Assembly: GCF_024198175.1 (NCBI RefSeq)
Contig: NZ_JAJVKV010000013.1
Coordinates: forward strand, 62,001 to 126,000
DNA: 64,000 nt
Reading direction: 5' to 3'
DNA from: Pyxidicoccus xibeiensis
Lineage (GTDB): Bacteria > Myxococcota > Myxococcia > Myxococcales > Myxococcaceae
In this document: positions 43,221-51,880 of the stretch, one piece after another
Layout of the letters: each line of letters starts with the position of its first letter
Position numbering within the stretch: position 1 is the first letter of the stretch
Notes under the pieces: model-generated
Told to the model about the DNA's origin: nothing
Databases searched by the model: none
The model's input: only the letters and a program-made list of their open reading frames with translations
Translations under genes and position numbers: made by a program

Positions 43221-44821
43221 CTGGCCTCGCACGCACCTGCCTGCTCGTCCTGCTCTCGTGGCTGGGTGTCGCCACGGCCCGGGCAGGGGAGGTGCGTGCC
43301 GTCCCGCCTGCCTCGAAGCGGGTGGCGGTCGTGGTGGGCTCCAACTCGGCGGTGCTGGGCCGGGCCGCCCTGCGCTATGCGCACGACGATGCCCGGCGCG
43401 TGGCGGAGGTCCTCGTCCAGGTGGGCGAGTTCCAGCCCGGCGATGTCGAGCTGCTGCTGGACCCCTCGCCCGGGAAGGTCCTGGCGGCGCTCGACCAGCA
43501 GCTGGAGCGCCTGCGCGCGACGCCCGGGCAGACGCTGCTGCTGTTCTTCTACTCGGGCCATGCGGACCAGCAGGCCCTGTATCCCCAGGGGGCACCGCTC
43601 GAGCTCGCCGCGCTGAAGCAGCGCATCGAGAGCCCCGATGCCACGGTGCGGCTGGGCATCATCGACGCGTGCCGGGGCGGTGGGTGGACTCAAGCGAAGG
43701 GACTCCATGCGGAGGCGCCGTTCGCGCTCGAGGTGCCCCTCAACGTGCAGAGCACGGGCTCGGTGCTCATCGCCTCCAGCTCCGGGCTGGAGAATGCGCA
43801 CGAGACGGAGGCCCTGGAGGGCTCGTTCTTCACCCACCACCTCGTGGCGGGGCTGCGGGGCGCGGCCGACATCGCCGGAGACGGTGAGGTGTCGCTCGTC
43901 GAGGCCTTCACCTATGCGAAGCAGCTCACCATCCGCGACACGGCGGTGTTCGCGGACCGGCTGCAGCACCCCAGCTTCGACATGAACCTGAGGGGGCGGG
44001 ACGACCTGGCCCTCACCCGCGTGGAGACGGGCGGCAGCATCGTCATGCTGCGCCAGCGGCGGGGCCCGCTGCAGGTCGTGCTCACCTCCACGGGCCGGAG
44101 CGTCCTGGAGGTGCCCGAGGGGGAGCGGCAGGTGAAGGTGGCCCTGCGCCCGGGGCGCTACCTGCTGGTCCGCAAGGACCCGGACAGCCCGGCCGTGCGC
44201 GAGTTCAACGTCCAGGCCGAGCAGTCGCTCCTCCTCGACGAGGCGCACCTGGTGCCGGCGAGCTTCGCGTCCATCGCGTCCAAGGGGGCTGGTGTCTCCC
44301 CGGCCTGGGCGCTGGAGACGCCGCACCGGCTGGTGACGGTGAGGCCGCTGTCGCTCGCGCTCGAGGTGCTGCTCCAGGTGGAGTACACGCAGGCGCTCTC
44401 GCCTTCCTGGGCGCTCTCGCTGGAGCCCGTGGTGTGGAGCGAGCGCGGCGTGCTGAGCATCCTGGTGACGGGGCTCGATGTGGGGGCCCGCTACCACCTC
44501 ATGCGGAATGCCCCCGAGGGACTCTTCGTCGGAGCGAAGCTGGGCTTCAGTGTGCTGGACATCGAGGCGGGCGACACCCGCTCCAGTGACGTGGCGGAGA
44601 CGTTCCTCACGCTGCATCCAGGACTGGAGGCGGGCTACACGCTGCTCTTCTGGCAGCGGCTCGCCGTGTCGCTGGGGGTGGGCGCGGAGTACACCGCCGC
44701 GACGTCCCGGGACATGCAGCGGTTCTTGGATGCGCGCGGGCTCGAGATTCCGTCCTTCATGCCCCGGCCGAAGCTGGGGCTCTCCGCGAACTACCGCGTC
44801 GCCGTCGGCGTCGCCTTCTGA
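43217..44821 (+). CDS. Caspase-family protease fused to an outer-membrane barrel
   Basis: A 534-residue exported protein. A signal peptide (cleavage near ATARAGE) precedes a caspase-fold domain (residues ~33-270): the histidine is His115 in FFYSGHADQ and the cysteine Cys152 in IIDACRGGG. LTSTGRSVLEVPEGERQV begins a small beta domain. The last ~200 residues consist of alternating strands ending in a terminal aromatic (YRVAVGVAF), as in outer-membrane beta-barrels. The protease would therefore face the periplasm. Translational coupling to the anti-sigma gene suggests a joint job, perhaps cleavage of the anti-sigma factor's periplasmic part; this is speculative. Confidence 0.88.
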   Translation: MTGLARTCLLVLLSWLGVATARAGEVRAVPPASKRVAVVVGSNSAVLGRAALRYAHDDARRVAEVLVQVGEFQPGDVELLLDPSPGKVLAALDQQLERLRATPGQTLLLFFYSGHADQQALYPQGAPLELAALKQRIESPDATVRLGIIDACRGGGWTQAKGLHAEAPFALEVPLNVQSTGSVLIASSSGLENAHETEALEGSFFTHHLVAGLRGAADIAGDGEVSLVEAFTYAKQLTIRDTAVFADRLQHPSFDMNLRGRDDLALTRVETGGSIVMLRQRRGPLQVVLTSTGRSVLEVPEGERQVKVALRPGRYLLVRKDPDSPAVREFNVQAEQSLLLDEAHLVPASFASIASKGAGVSPAWALETPHRLVTVRPLSLALEVLLQVEYTQALSPSWALSLEPVVWSERGVLSILVTGLDVGARYHLMRNAPEGLFVGAKLGFSVLDIEAGDTRSSDVAETFLTLHPGLEAGYTLLFWQRLAVSLGVGAEYTAATSRDMQRFLDARGLEIPSFMPRPKLGLSANYRVAVGVAF

Positions 44822-44828
44822 GCCGGCG

Positions 44829-46133
44829 CTACTTGATGGCGCCGGCCACGGGCTTCTCCGGCTCGGCGGGAGGGTCCTCCGCGAGGCGCTCCTTCTGCAG
44901 GCGCTTCGACGTGGCCTCCGCCTGGCGCATGGCGCGCAGCAGGTTCTTCCCGGCCACCTTGCGCACGTCCTCGTCCGAGTAGCCGCGGCGCAGCAGCTCC
45001 GCGAGCAGGGCAGGGTAGGTCTCCACGCCCTCGAGGCCCTGGATGGTGGTGCCGATGCCGTCGAAGTCCGAGCCGAGTCCCACTGCGTCGATGCCGGCGA
45101 CCTTGCGCACGTGGTCGATGTGGTCCGCCACCTGGGCCAGCGTCGCGCGGGGGGCGGGGTTCGCCTTCTTCCACGCCTCGAAGGCGGCCTTGCCCGCCTC
45201 GGGGTTGCCCGGGTTCAGTGCCTTGAAGCGCTCGGCGGCGGCGCTCTCCTCGGCGTAGTGCTTGCGGACCTCATCGGAGATGAAGCCGGGGACGAAGGTC
45301 ACCATGACGAGGCCGCCATTCTTCGGCAGCCGCCGCAGCACGTCGTCGGGGACATTGCGCGGGTGCGGGTCCAGGGCGAAGGCCGAGGAGTGGGAGAAGA
45401 TGACGGGCGCCTGGGTGACGTCCAGCACCGCGTTCATCGCGCGGGCGGAGACGTGGGAGAGGTCCACCAGCATGCCCAGGCGGTTCATCTCGCGCACCAC
45501 GGCGCGGCCCTGCTCGGTGAGGGGCGTGGGCATGGGCGCGTCGGTGGCGGACTCGGCCCAGGGCACGTTCTTGGAGTGGGTGAGGGTGAGGTAGCGGGCG
45601 CCGGCGCGGTGGAGCTGGCGGAGCACCCCGAGCGAGCCGGCGATGGAGTGGCCGCCCTCCATGCCGATGAGCGAGGCGACCCGGCCCGCGCGGTGGGCGC
45701 GCTCCACGTCGTCCGCCGTCAGTGCGAGCTCGAGCTGCTTGGGGTAGCGCTCCACGAGCCGGTGCACCACGTCGATCTGCTCGAGGGTGGCCTGGAGTGC
45801 GGCGCCGCTGTCGAGGTCCGCCGGGACGTAGACGCTCCAGAAGACGCCGCCCACGCCGCCCTCGCGCAGGCGGGGCAGGTCGGTGTGCAGCGGCGGGTCG
45901 AGCTTGCGGCCGTCCCGGGCGAGGTCGAGCGCGCCGAGCCGGTTGCCCACGCGCTCGCGGAACTGCCAGGGCAGGTCGTTGTGGCCATCGATGAGGGGCA
46001 CCTCGCGCAGCAGCTTGCGGGCGCGCTCCAGGCGAGCGGCGTCCTCGCGGGCAGGCTGGGCGTGGGCCAGCACCGGGGCGAGTCCGAGCGCGGTGCACAG
46101 GGAGAGGGACAGGGCGGAGCGCAGGAGGAACAT
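44829..46133 (-). CDS. Membrane dipeptidase (peptidase M19)
   Basis: A 434-residue periplasmic or lipid-anchored dipeptidase of the renal-dipeptidase family. A signal peptide ends near LAHAQP. The first zinc ligands are His51 and Asp53 in LIDGHNDLPWQFRE. IGMEGGHSIAGSLGVLRQLH, SHVSARAMNAVLD and IFSHSSAFALDPHPRN supply the bridging Glu and later histidines, and GSDFDGI the last acid. It hydrolyses dipeptides with broad specificity. The ATG at 46133 is chosen since the upstream in-frame codons do not look coding and the signal peptide starts here. It ends eight bases from the convergent caspase gene. Confidence 0.92.
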   Translation of the reverse strand: MFLLRSALSLSLCTALGLAPVLAHAQPAREDAARLERARKLLREVPLIDGHNDLPWQFRERVGNRLGALDLARDGRKLDPPLHTDLPRLREGGVGGVFWSVYVPADLDSGAALQATLEQIDVVHRLVERYPKQLELALTADDVERAHRAGRVASLIGMEGGHSIAGSLGVLRQLHRAGARYLTLTHSKNVPWAESATDAPMPTPLTEQGRAVVREMNRLGMLVDLSHVSARAMNAVLDVTQAPVIFSHSSAFALDPHPRNVPDDVLRRLPKNGGLVMVTFVPGFISDEVRKHYAEESAAAERFKALNPGNPEAGKAAFEAWKKANPAPRATLAQVADHIDHVRKVAGIDAVGLGSDFDGIGTTIQGLEGVETYPALLAELLRRGYSDEDVRKVAGKNLLRAMRQAEATSKRLQKERLAEDPPAEPEKPVAGAIK

Positions 46134-46359
46134 GGGGCCGTCCGGAAGGCGAGGGGCCCCGAGTGTAGCCGGTAGCGCGCGGACGGGTGGTACGGACTGG
46201 CGCTTCACCTGGCCGACCCTGCCTGGTGCTCACTCGACCTTGACGAGTTGCTCCGAACCCTCTTGCCCGACGAGCAGGCCCGAATAGCATTAGCGGTCTT
46301 TCCCTGCGCCGAGCTCGGCACCGTTGCCGCAGCCCCAGCGCCCAAGACAGGAACAACGC

Positions 46360-46683
46360 GTGACCTTCAGACCGTGGTGCTGGCTCCTGGCGCTCTCCCT
46401 CGTTGCGTGCACCGGGACGGAGTCCGAAGACGGCGAAGGGCCCGACGGGCCCGGGGCGAAGTGCACCACGGAGCTGCGGCCGAACTTCGACGGTGAAGGC
46501 TGCTGCGGCGAGCCAGTGGGCGAGCCGCTCTGCTCCACCGGAACCATTGTGTTCTGTGAGGTGCGTGACGCCCGCTCCGAGCCCATCAGCTGCTACTACA
46601 AGCACAACAACACGAAGCTGCGCTGCTCGAGCTGCCAGAACACCAACGACTGCGTGGCCGCCGCGGAGCGGGCCTGCGGGTAG
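46360..46683 (+). CDS. Small cysteine-rich lipoprotein
   Basis: A 107-residue exported lipoprotein of unknown function. A GTG at 46360 with AGGA eight bases upstream begins a signal peptide whose lipobox is LSLVACTG. The mature part starts with an acidic Glu/Asp/Gly linker and then has about nine cysteines (for example GEGCCGEP and RCSSCQNTNDCVAAAERACG), likely paired as disulfides. Such small Cys-rich lipoproteins are common in myxobacteria. No neighbours suggest a role. Confidence 0.75.
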   Translation: MTFRPWCWLLALSLVACTGTESEDGEGPDGPGAKCTTELRPNFDGEGCCGEPVGEPLCSTGTIVFCEVRDARSEPISCYYKHNNTKLRCSSCQNTNDCVAAAERACG

Positions 46684-46698
46684 TGAGTTCGCCCCTGC

Positions 46699-46728
46699 GG
46701 CGGCTCCAGGACAGGTCCCGGAGCCGCC
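46699..46728 (+). terminator. Terminator-like hairpin
   Basis: A 9-bp stem (GGCGGCTCC, 46699-46707, with GGAGCCGCC, 46720-46728) and 12-base loop begin sixteen bases after the lipoprotein stop. There is no T tract. Confidence 0.5.
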
Positions 46729-47192
46729 CGGCTTCGAGGTCAACGCACGGTGAAGCGCGTCGCGCAGCCGTTCCACCAGTACCAGTACTTCCAGGTGGCG
46801 TTGGCGACGCCCGCAGCCGAGCAGGTGGCGGGGCTGCCGCGTGCCAGGGCCGTCGCTGCGGGCGCGGGCCGCTCGCTCATCATTGATGAGCAATTCGGTA
46901 ACGAGTGGGCGTGGGGCAGGCTGGAGAAGGCCGCCAAGCCGGGTCCGCCAGGGGGCGAGCCTGGAGGTCGGGAACCTGCGGCGCATCGCGGAGGCCCTCC
47001 GACAGCGCATCGACGGTGGGCACGAGCAGGAAGGGTTCAACAGCGTCGTGCATGCCCTCGGCGGCCCGCGCTGAGCACGGGGGGGCGCGTGGGGGCAGTA
47101 CCCGGGGTGCCAGCTCCCACGCCTCCGAGGCGCACCGGCTGTTCTGCTTGTGGCATCATCGGCGCTCGGCAACCCCAGGCGGAAGAGGTCCG
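46729..47192. other. Intergenic stretch with possible gene remnants
   Basis: No intact gene is supported. On the minus strand 46740-46880 reads as a short peptide ending in WKYWYWWNGCATRFTVR, unusually aromatic and protein-like. On the plus strand a frame ending at 47074 finishes with VGNLRRIAEALRQRIDGG and a short tail, which also looks coding. Neither has a clear start or ribosome site, so they may be fragments of decayed genes. Confidence 0.35.
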
Positions 47193-47951
47193 GTGAGCGT
47201 CGCAACCCTCGAAGATGGCCCGCTGCTGGGGCCGAGCTTCTTCCTCTCGCGTACGGCGCTCCGCTCCCTCGCGGTGGCCCAGCGTGACGCCTACGGCGCC
47301 GCACGGCCCCATCCCCACATCGTCATCGACGGGTTCCTGGGTGAGCGGCTGGCGTCCGGCCTCGCCGAGGTCTTCCCGGGCCCCTCCGACGCGCACTGGA
47401 AGCGCAGAGACCACCAGGAGCAGGCAGCGCGCCTGGGACAGCTTCAGCGCAAGGCGTTCGAAGGCGTGCACGGCGCGCTCCGGCACCTGCTCGCGGAACT
47501 CTCGGGCATGTCGTTCCTCGACTTCCTGGAGACGCTCACCGGCGTCCAGGGGCTCATTCCGGACCCGCACTTCCGGGGCGCCGGGCTGCACCTCACGCTC
47601 CGCGGGGGCCACCTGGCGCTCCACGCGGACTTCAATCGCGACCGCTTCCGTGCGCTCTCGCGAAGGCTCACCGTCCTCTACTACCTGAACCCCGGCTGGG
47701 AGCCCGCGTGGGGCGGGGACCTCGAGCTGTGGAATGCCGACCTCTCCCGGTGCGAGGCCCGAATCGCTCCGCTCCTCGACCGGCTGGTGGTGATGGCGCA
47801 CGGCGACGACCACTGGCATGGCCATCCCGCCGCGCTGGCGTGTCCCGAGGGCCGGGGACGCGCCGCGGTTGCCGCCTACTTCTATACGGCGGAGGCGTCC
47901 CCGGACGCGCCGGAGGCCCACAGCGCCATCTGGGTCGCGCCGCGTTCCTGA
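47193..47951 (+). CDS. 2OG-Fe(II) oxygenase
   Basis: A 252-residue dioxygenase of the prolyl-4-hydroxylase-like group, which couples 2-oxoglutarate decarboxylation to hydroxylation. Iron ligands are His144 and Asp146 (LHADFNRD) and a distal histidine in HGDDHWHGHP (His208 or His210); Arg222 near GRGRAAVAAYFY would bind 2-oxoglutarate. YYLNPGWEPAWGGDLELWN is the usual core strand between them. The start is a GTG at 47193 preceded by GGAAGAGG. No partner gene is linked, so the substrate is unknown. Confidence 0.88.
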   Translation: MSVATLEDGPLLGPSFFLSRTALRSLAVAQRDAYGAARPHPHIVIDGFLGERLASGLAEVFPGPSDAHWKRRDHQEQAARLGQLQRKAFEGVHGALRHLLAELSGMSFLDFLETLTGVQGLIPDPHFRGAGLHLTLRGGHLALHADFNRDRFRALSRRLTVLYYLNPGWEPAWGGDLELWNADLSRCEARIAPLLDRLVVMAHGDDHWHGHPAALACPEGRGRAAVAAYFYTAEASPDAPEAHSAIWVAPRS

Positions 47952-48098
47952 GACCATCAGCGCAACGTGAGGGACGTAGCCCGCGCTTCCCTCACTCCGT
48001 GTCCTGATGAGAACGCGCTGCTGGAGTGGGAATACGATTGACTCTCAAGACCCGCTATCCTCGCGCTGCCGTACATCCACTGAAATCAAGGAGTGCAC

Positions 48099-48380
48099 AT
48101 GCGAGCGGCAATGTGGGGCGGACTGCTGGTGGCCGGGCTGATGGCGGGCTGTGGTGGGGCCAACGTCGACGAGGAGGGGCCCTCCGAGCTCGAGACGCGG
48201 AGTGAAGCGATTCCCTGTCGCGACATCACCGGCCGGGACTACGTCATCACGTACTACTCGGATGCGTCGAAGCAGACCAAGGTGGGCGAGCTTCAGTGCG
48301 GCTGCAGCACGCCGGAGCGGGTCCTGACCGGGACCCAGACGAGCTACTACCAGAAGGTCTACGGCTGTATCGCGATGTAG
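48099..48380 (+). CDS. Small lipoprotein (DUF6289-like)
   Basis: A 93-residue lipoprotein with the lipobox GLMAGCGG and a short mature domain containing CRDITGRDYVITYYSDASK, then VGELQCGCST and a C-terminal YGCIAM. From memory this is the DUF6289 pattern, common in myxobacteria; the function is unknown. The ATG at 48099 has a perfect AAGGAG five bases upstream. A terminator follows at 48407. Confidence 0.8.
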   Translation: MRAAMWGGLLVAGLMAGCGGANVDEEGPSELETRSEAIPCRDITGRDYVITYYSDASKQTKVGELQCGCSTPERVLTGTQTSYYQKVYGCIAM

Positions 48381-48406
48381 TCCTCACGCGAGCGAGCAGC
48401 CTCCCG

Positions 48407-48430
48407 CGCCCAGGCCGCTGCGCCTGGGCG
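48407..48430. terminator. Terminator hairpin between convergent genes
   Basis: A perfect 9-bp stem (CGCCCAGGC, 48407-48415, with GCCTGGGCG, 48422-48430) and a 6-base loop separate the DUF6289-like gene and the convergent lipoprotein gene. Confidence 0.65.
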
Positions 48431-48446
48431 GCGGGGACCGGGCCAC

Positions 48447-49937
48447 CTACGGCCCGCGGAGGACCGTCACTCCCTGGTCGGTGACGACCACCAGCATGCT
48501 CGGCGTCACGGTGGGCTCGTAGACGAGCTGCACGACGCGTCGTCCGGCCACCTCACGCACCTGATTCAGCGTCGTGCCGTCCGCCTCCAGCCGCCAGAGG
48601 CCCGCGTCTGCCGTGCCGATGTAGAGCGCACCGTCGTCCGTGGCCTTGAGCGCGAGGACGCCATTCGTCGGCAGCCCGGCGAGCTTCGACCAGTTTCCCG
48701 CCGAGCGGGACTTGGGCGTCACGGCCCAGACGCCGTACTCCTTGCTCCCCAGGTAGTAGCGACCCGAGGCGACCTGCTCGAAGGCGCGCCAGTAGTCATC
48801 CGAGGCCTGCCCGTTGAGCACCTCGTTGAAGCTCTTGAAGATCCAGGGCGTGGGCCCGTCCCAGGTGTTCTCACGGTCCCACTCCTCGAGCTTCCCGCTC
48901 GGCACGAGCACGCCGACCATCTGCTCGTTGGCGACGAGGACGTTGCCGTTCGGTGCGATGCCCAGCCCATGCATGTAGGGACATTGCAGCGAGCCCCACT
49001 CCGAGCCGTTCTCGTAGAGGTACCAGCCCGGGTGACGGTGGCTGTTGTAGACGAGCCCCTGGATGCGCGTCACGCCGTGGTTCGTGGTGATGTAGAGGTC
49101 GCCGCGATACGGGCCGCGCGTCACGCGCGCGCAGTTCAGGACGGAGCGGTCCTCCTCGTAGTGGAAGTCGTTCGTGTTGTGGATGCCAATCTGCTTGTCC
49201 TTGTTCGACGACTTGACGGTGCGCCACAGGTGCTCCTCGAGCACGACGCTCCCATCCGGCTGGACGCGGACCGCATCGAGGTCTCCCTTCTGGTACTCGG
49301 CGTAGCGCTCGGGCGTGTAGTACGGCTCGCCCGGCCCGGGGATGTACGTGCGCTGCTCGATTCCCGGCGCGCGCTTCATCTCATTGGCGCTGTAGCCCAC
49401 GTACGCGCGCCCGGCCTCGCCACCGCAGATGACCGTGGAGCCGGTCGCGAGCGAGTCCCCGCCGAACGGCTGGCGCGCCTGACCGACGCCCGTGGTCCAC
49501 GTCGGAGCCTTGTCGCCAGGACGCAGCACGCCGATGCGGCGGCCGTCCAGGAGCCAGAGGTTCAGCCCCTCATCGATGCCCACGCTCTGCGGGGTGCCGG
49601 CGCCGAACGCCCGCGTGTAGTCGAGCACCGGGTCCACCGGCCACGGCCCTGCATTGGGAGGCGTGCCGGCGTCGGACGGCGTGCCGGCGTCGGGTTGCGT
49701 CCCCGCATCGGCCGGCTCGCCAGCATCGGGCAGGGTCCCCGCATCTTCCCCCTGTGGGAGCGTGCCGGCATCCTCGGAGGAACCGGGTGGGGGCTCCGAG
49801 GGAACTTCATTTCCCTCGGGCGCCTCGGGCAGCGGCTCCTCCCGCGGGTCGACTGTCGGGCTCTTGCCACCGCAACCCACTGACAACAATGAGATGACCG
49901 CGAGTCCCGCCACCACTGCACCTGCGCGTATGCCCAT
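48447..49937 (-). CDS. Beta-propeller lipoprotein with Asp-Ala-Gly-Thr linker
   Basis: A 496-residue exported lipoprotein. The lipobox is LLSVGCGG. Residues ~30-100 are a low-complexity linker of repeated DAGT/DAGEP units, typical of myxobacterial cell-surface lipoproteins. From ~105 on there are propeller-like strands with loops such as PQSVGIDEGLNLWLLDGRR, GLGIAPNGNVLVANEQ and DDGALYIGTADAGLWRLEAD, the pattern of two-component-regulator-propeller or sialidase-like folds. No catalytic residues are visible. The ATG at 49937 follows GGAGGG. The protein probably displays a binding propeller on the cell surface. Confidence 0.75.
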   Translation of the reverse strand: MGIRAGAVVAGLAVISLLSVGCGGKSPTVDPREEPLPEAPEGNEVPSEPPPGSSEDAGTLPQGEDAGTLPDAGEPADAGTQPDAGTPSDAGTPPNAGPWPVDPVLDYTRAFGAGTPQSVGIDEGLNLWLLDGRRIGVLRPGDKAPTWTTGVGQARQPFGGDSLATGSTVICGGEAGRAYVGYSANEMKRAPGIEQRTYIPGPGEPYYTPERYAEYQKGDLDAVRVQPDGSVVLEEHLWRTVKSSNKDKQIGIHNTNDFHYEEDRSVLNCARVTRGPYRGDLYITTNHGVTRIQGLVYNSHRHPGWYLYENGSEWGSLQCPYMHGLGIAPNGNVLVANEQMVGVLVPSGKLEEWDRENTWDGPTPWIFKSFNEVLNGQASDDYWRAFEQVASGRYYLGSKEYGVWAVTPKSRSAGNWSKLAGLPTNGVLALKATDDGALYIGTADAGLWRLEADGTTLNQVREVAGRRVVQLVYEPTVTPSMLVVVTDQGVTVLRGP

Positions 49938-50076
49938 CCATCCCTCCGTCCGGCGGAGGCTCCTTCGCAAGACGCGGGCCAACGGCAGCCGGCCGCCTGG
50001 ACCTGAGCGCGCCACGATTTTTTCCTATGCTCGGCCCGGCGCTCACAGACGCCCTCCGGGCAGAAGGTCGGTTCAC

Positions 50077-50910
50077 ATGTCTCAGTCGGAGCTTCGCCGT
50101 GCCGCGGAGGTCATCCGCTCCGCGGATGCGCTCGTCATCGGTGCAGGGGCGGGCATGGGGGTGGATTCGGGCCTGCCCGACTTCCGTGGCAGTGAGGGCT
50201 TCTGGAAGGCCTACCCCCCGTACGCGAAGCTCGGTCTCGACTTCGCCTCGATGGCAAACCCCGTGTGGTTCGCGAGAGACCCCGAGTTCGCCTGGGGCTT
50301 CTACGGGCACCGGCTCGGCCTGTACCGGGACACGGCGCCGCATCCCGGGTTCGACCTGCTGCGCACCTGGGCCTCACGCATGCGCCACGGGGCCTTCGTC
50401 TTCACCTCCAACGTGGACGGCCAGTTCCAGAAGGCCGGCTTCCGCGAGGAGCGCATGTTCGAGGTGCATGGCTCCATCCACTTCGTCCAGTGTCTGGGCT
50501 CCTGCCCGGACATCACCCCCGCCACGCCGTACTCCGTGGAGGTGGACCCGGAGACCTTCCGCGCCCGGCCGCCCCTGCCTGCCTGCCCCACGTGCGGCTC
50601 GCTGCTGCGCCCCAACATCCTCATGTTCGGAGACGGCGGCTGGGATGGCGCACGCTCCGAGGCCCAGTACCAGCGGCTCAACCGCTGGTTGGAGGCCGTG
50701 CGCCCTGGCAAGGTGGCCGTCGTCGAGTGCGGCGCCGGCACGGCCATCCCCTCCGTGCGCCACTTCTGCGAGTTCGCCGCCGCGGATTCCGGCGGACCGC
50801 TCATCCGCATCAACGTCCGCGAGCCCCAGGTGCCCAGGGGCGGCATCAGCCTCCCCCTCAAGGCGCTGGAGGCCCTGAGGGGCATCGAGGAGGCGCTGGG
50901 GCAGCCCTGA
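50077..50910 (+). CDS. Sir2-family NAD-dependent protein deacylase
   Basis: A 277-residue sirtuin. GAGAGMGVDSGLPDFRG (residues ~22-38) binds NAD. TSNVDGQFQKAG replaces the usual TQNIDxLHxxAG. The catalytic histidine is His131 (FEVHGSIHFVQC). Four zinc-ligand cysteines occur in two pairs (Cys139/Cys143 and Cys170/Cys173). RPNILMFGDGGWD and ECGAGTAIPSVR complete the Rossmann domain. The Gln-Phe in place of Leu-His is seen in a bacterial subgroup and does not remove key residues. It is followed by the T6SS-like small genes 60 bases downstream, but functional linkage is unproven. Confidence 0.92.
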   Translation: MSQSELRRAAEVIRSADALVIGAGAGMGVDSGLPDFRGSEGFWKAYPPYAKLGLDFASMANPVWFARDPEFAWGFYGHRLGLYRDTAPHPGFDLLRTWASRMRHGAFVFTSNVDGQFQKAGFREERMFEVHGSIHFVQCLGSCPDITPATPYSVEVDPETFRARPPLPACPTCGSLLRPNILMFGDGGWDGARSEAQYQRLNRWLEAVRPGKVAVVECGAGTAIPSVRHFCEFAAADSGGPLIRINVREPQVPRGGISLPLKALEALRGIEEALGQP

Positions 50911-50969
50911 CGGTGGCGCCACGCACACGCCGAGACGGGCATTGCGGTGCGCCGGACATTCCTGGTTCG

Positions 50970-51350
50970 ATGACGGCCCCCGTGCTGACAATCCGACATG
51001 AGCAACTGGCCCTGTTGCAGCAGCCCCTCCTCGAGCGGTTCGTCGAGGATGCGGCGACGCGGCTGCGCCGGTGCTGGCCCCGTTCGACAGCACGGCTCGG
51101 CGATGACGTCCTGAAGGCACGCATCCGCCGCTCCATCCAGACGGCCCGGGGCCACGGCTTCGAGGACCAGCGCAATGTCCTGCGCTACCTCAACCTCTCC
51201 TTTGCCCTGGGCGAGGACTTCACCACGTCCGGCACGTATCCCTGGGTCTCCCCCCTCGTGCGGCAGCAGGGCCTGTCCCCCACCGAAAGGATGGACCGGC
51301 TCGTGGCGCGGGCCACCTCCTTCCTGGCCCTGGAGGGGCCCTCACGATGA
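50970..51350 (+). CDS. Type VI secretion-associated small protein (probable)
   Basis: A 126-residue helical cytoplasmic protein. IRHEQLALLQQPLLERFVED at the start, ARIRRSIQTARGHGFEDQRN in the middle and VLRYLNLSFALGEDF before YPWVSPLV fit a small family that I recall being encoded beside VgrG/PAAR and effector genes of type VI secretion systems. Its role there is unknown, perhaps as an adaptor or chaperone. Its stop overlaps the start of the next gene by ATGA. The identification is from memory of the pattern. Confidence 0.65.
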   Translation: MTAPVLTIRHEQLALLQQPLLERFVEDAATRLRRCWPRSTARLGDDVLKARIRRSIQTARGHGFEDQRNVLRYLNLSFALGEDFTTSGTYPWVSPLVRQQGLSPTERMDRLVARATSFLALEGPSR

Positions 51351-51880
51351 ATCCCTTCGAGCACTTCGGGAAGACGCCCGCCGGCAACCGGACGCCCTAC
51401 CGGGGGAACCGGCGGCCTGTCGTGGCACCCGAGGACGACCCGCTCCAGGCCCTCTCCGCGATGGAGCGGGACGTCCAGGACGTGGAGGAGCAGCCGGTCG
51501 GCGCAGGCGTGCTTCCGTGCGAGCAGCCCTGGCTGGAGATCAGCCTCTTCGACGCGGAGGACCGGCCCGTGGCGGACGCCACCTACTCCCTGGTGGGCGT
51601 GGGCCTGTCCAGCGAGGGGCGGCTCGGTGCAGATGGGCTCATCCGCATCGAGGACGTCGAGGTGGACCTGGAGAAGGTCCAGGTCCAGGTCTCCGTCGAG
51701 GAGGATGACGAGGGGCGCATCGCGAGCTACGCGGTCAAGCTCGTCCCCCGGGTGATTCCTCCTCGTGCCCCGGAGACGCCCCCCTCCGGAACCGGGGAGG
51801 CGGAGGACTACGCGAGCATCGACTTCACAGTGTCACCTCGACCTCCACCGGAAGATGATCGCTCAGACCCGAGCCTTTGA
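51347..51880 (+). CDS. Small protein with a regulatory-like beta domain, T6SS-type context
   Basis: A 177-residue protein coupled to the previous gene. Residues ~55-130 (WLEISLFDAEDRPVADATY, RLGADGLIRIEDVEVDLEKV) look like the carboxypeptidase-regulatory-like module appended to type VI secretion spike or effector proteins. The rest is Pro/Glu/Asp-rich and probably flexible. Its last 56 bases overlap the convergent nuclease-propeller gene. A role in loading or delivering a neighbouring effector is plausible, but no VgrG or Hcp gene lies in the window. Confidence 0.65.
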   Translation: MNPFEHFGKTPAGNRTPYRGNRRPVVAPEDDPLQALSAMERDVQDVEEQPVGAGVLPCEQPWLEISLFDAEDRPVADATYSLVGVGLSSEGRLGADGLIRIEDVEVDLEKVQVQVSVEEDDEGRIASYAVKLVPRVIPPRAPETPPSGTGEAEDYASIDFTVSPRPPPEDDRSDPSL

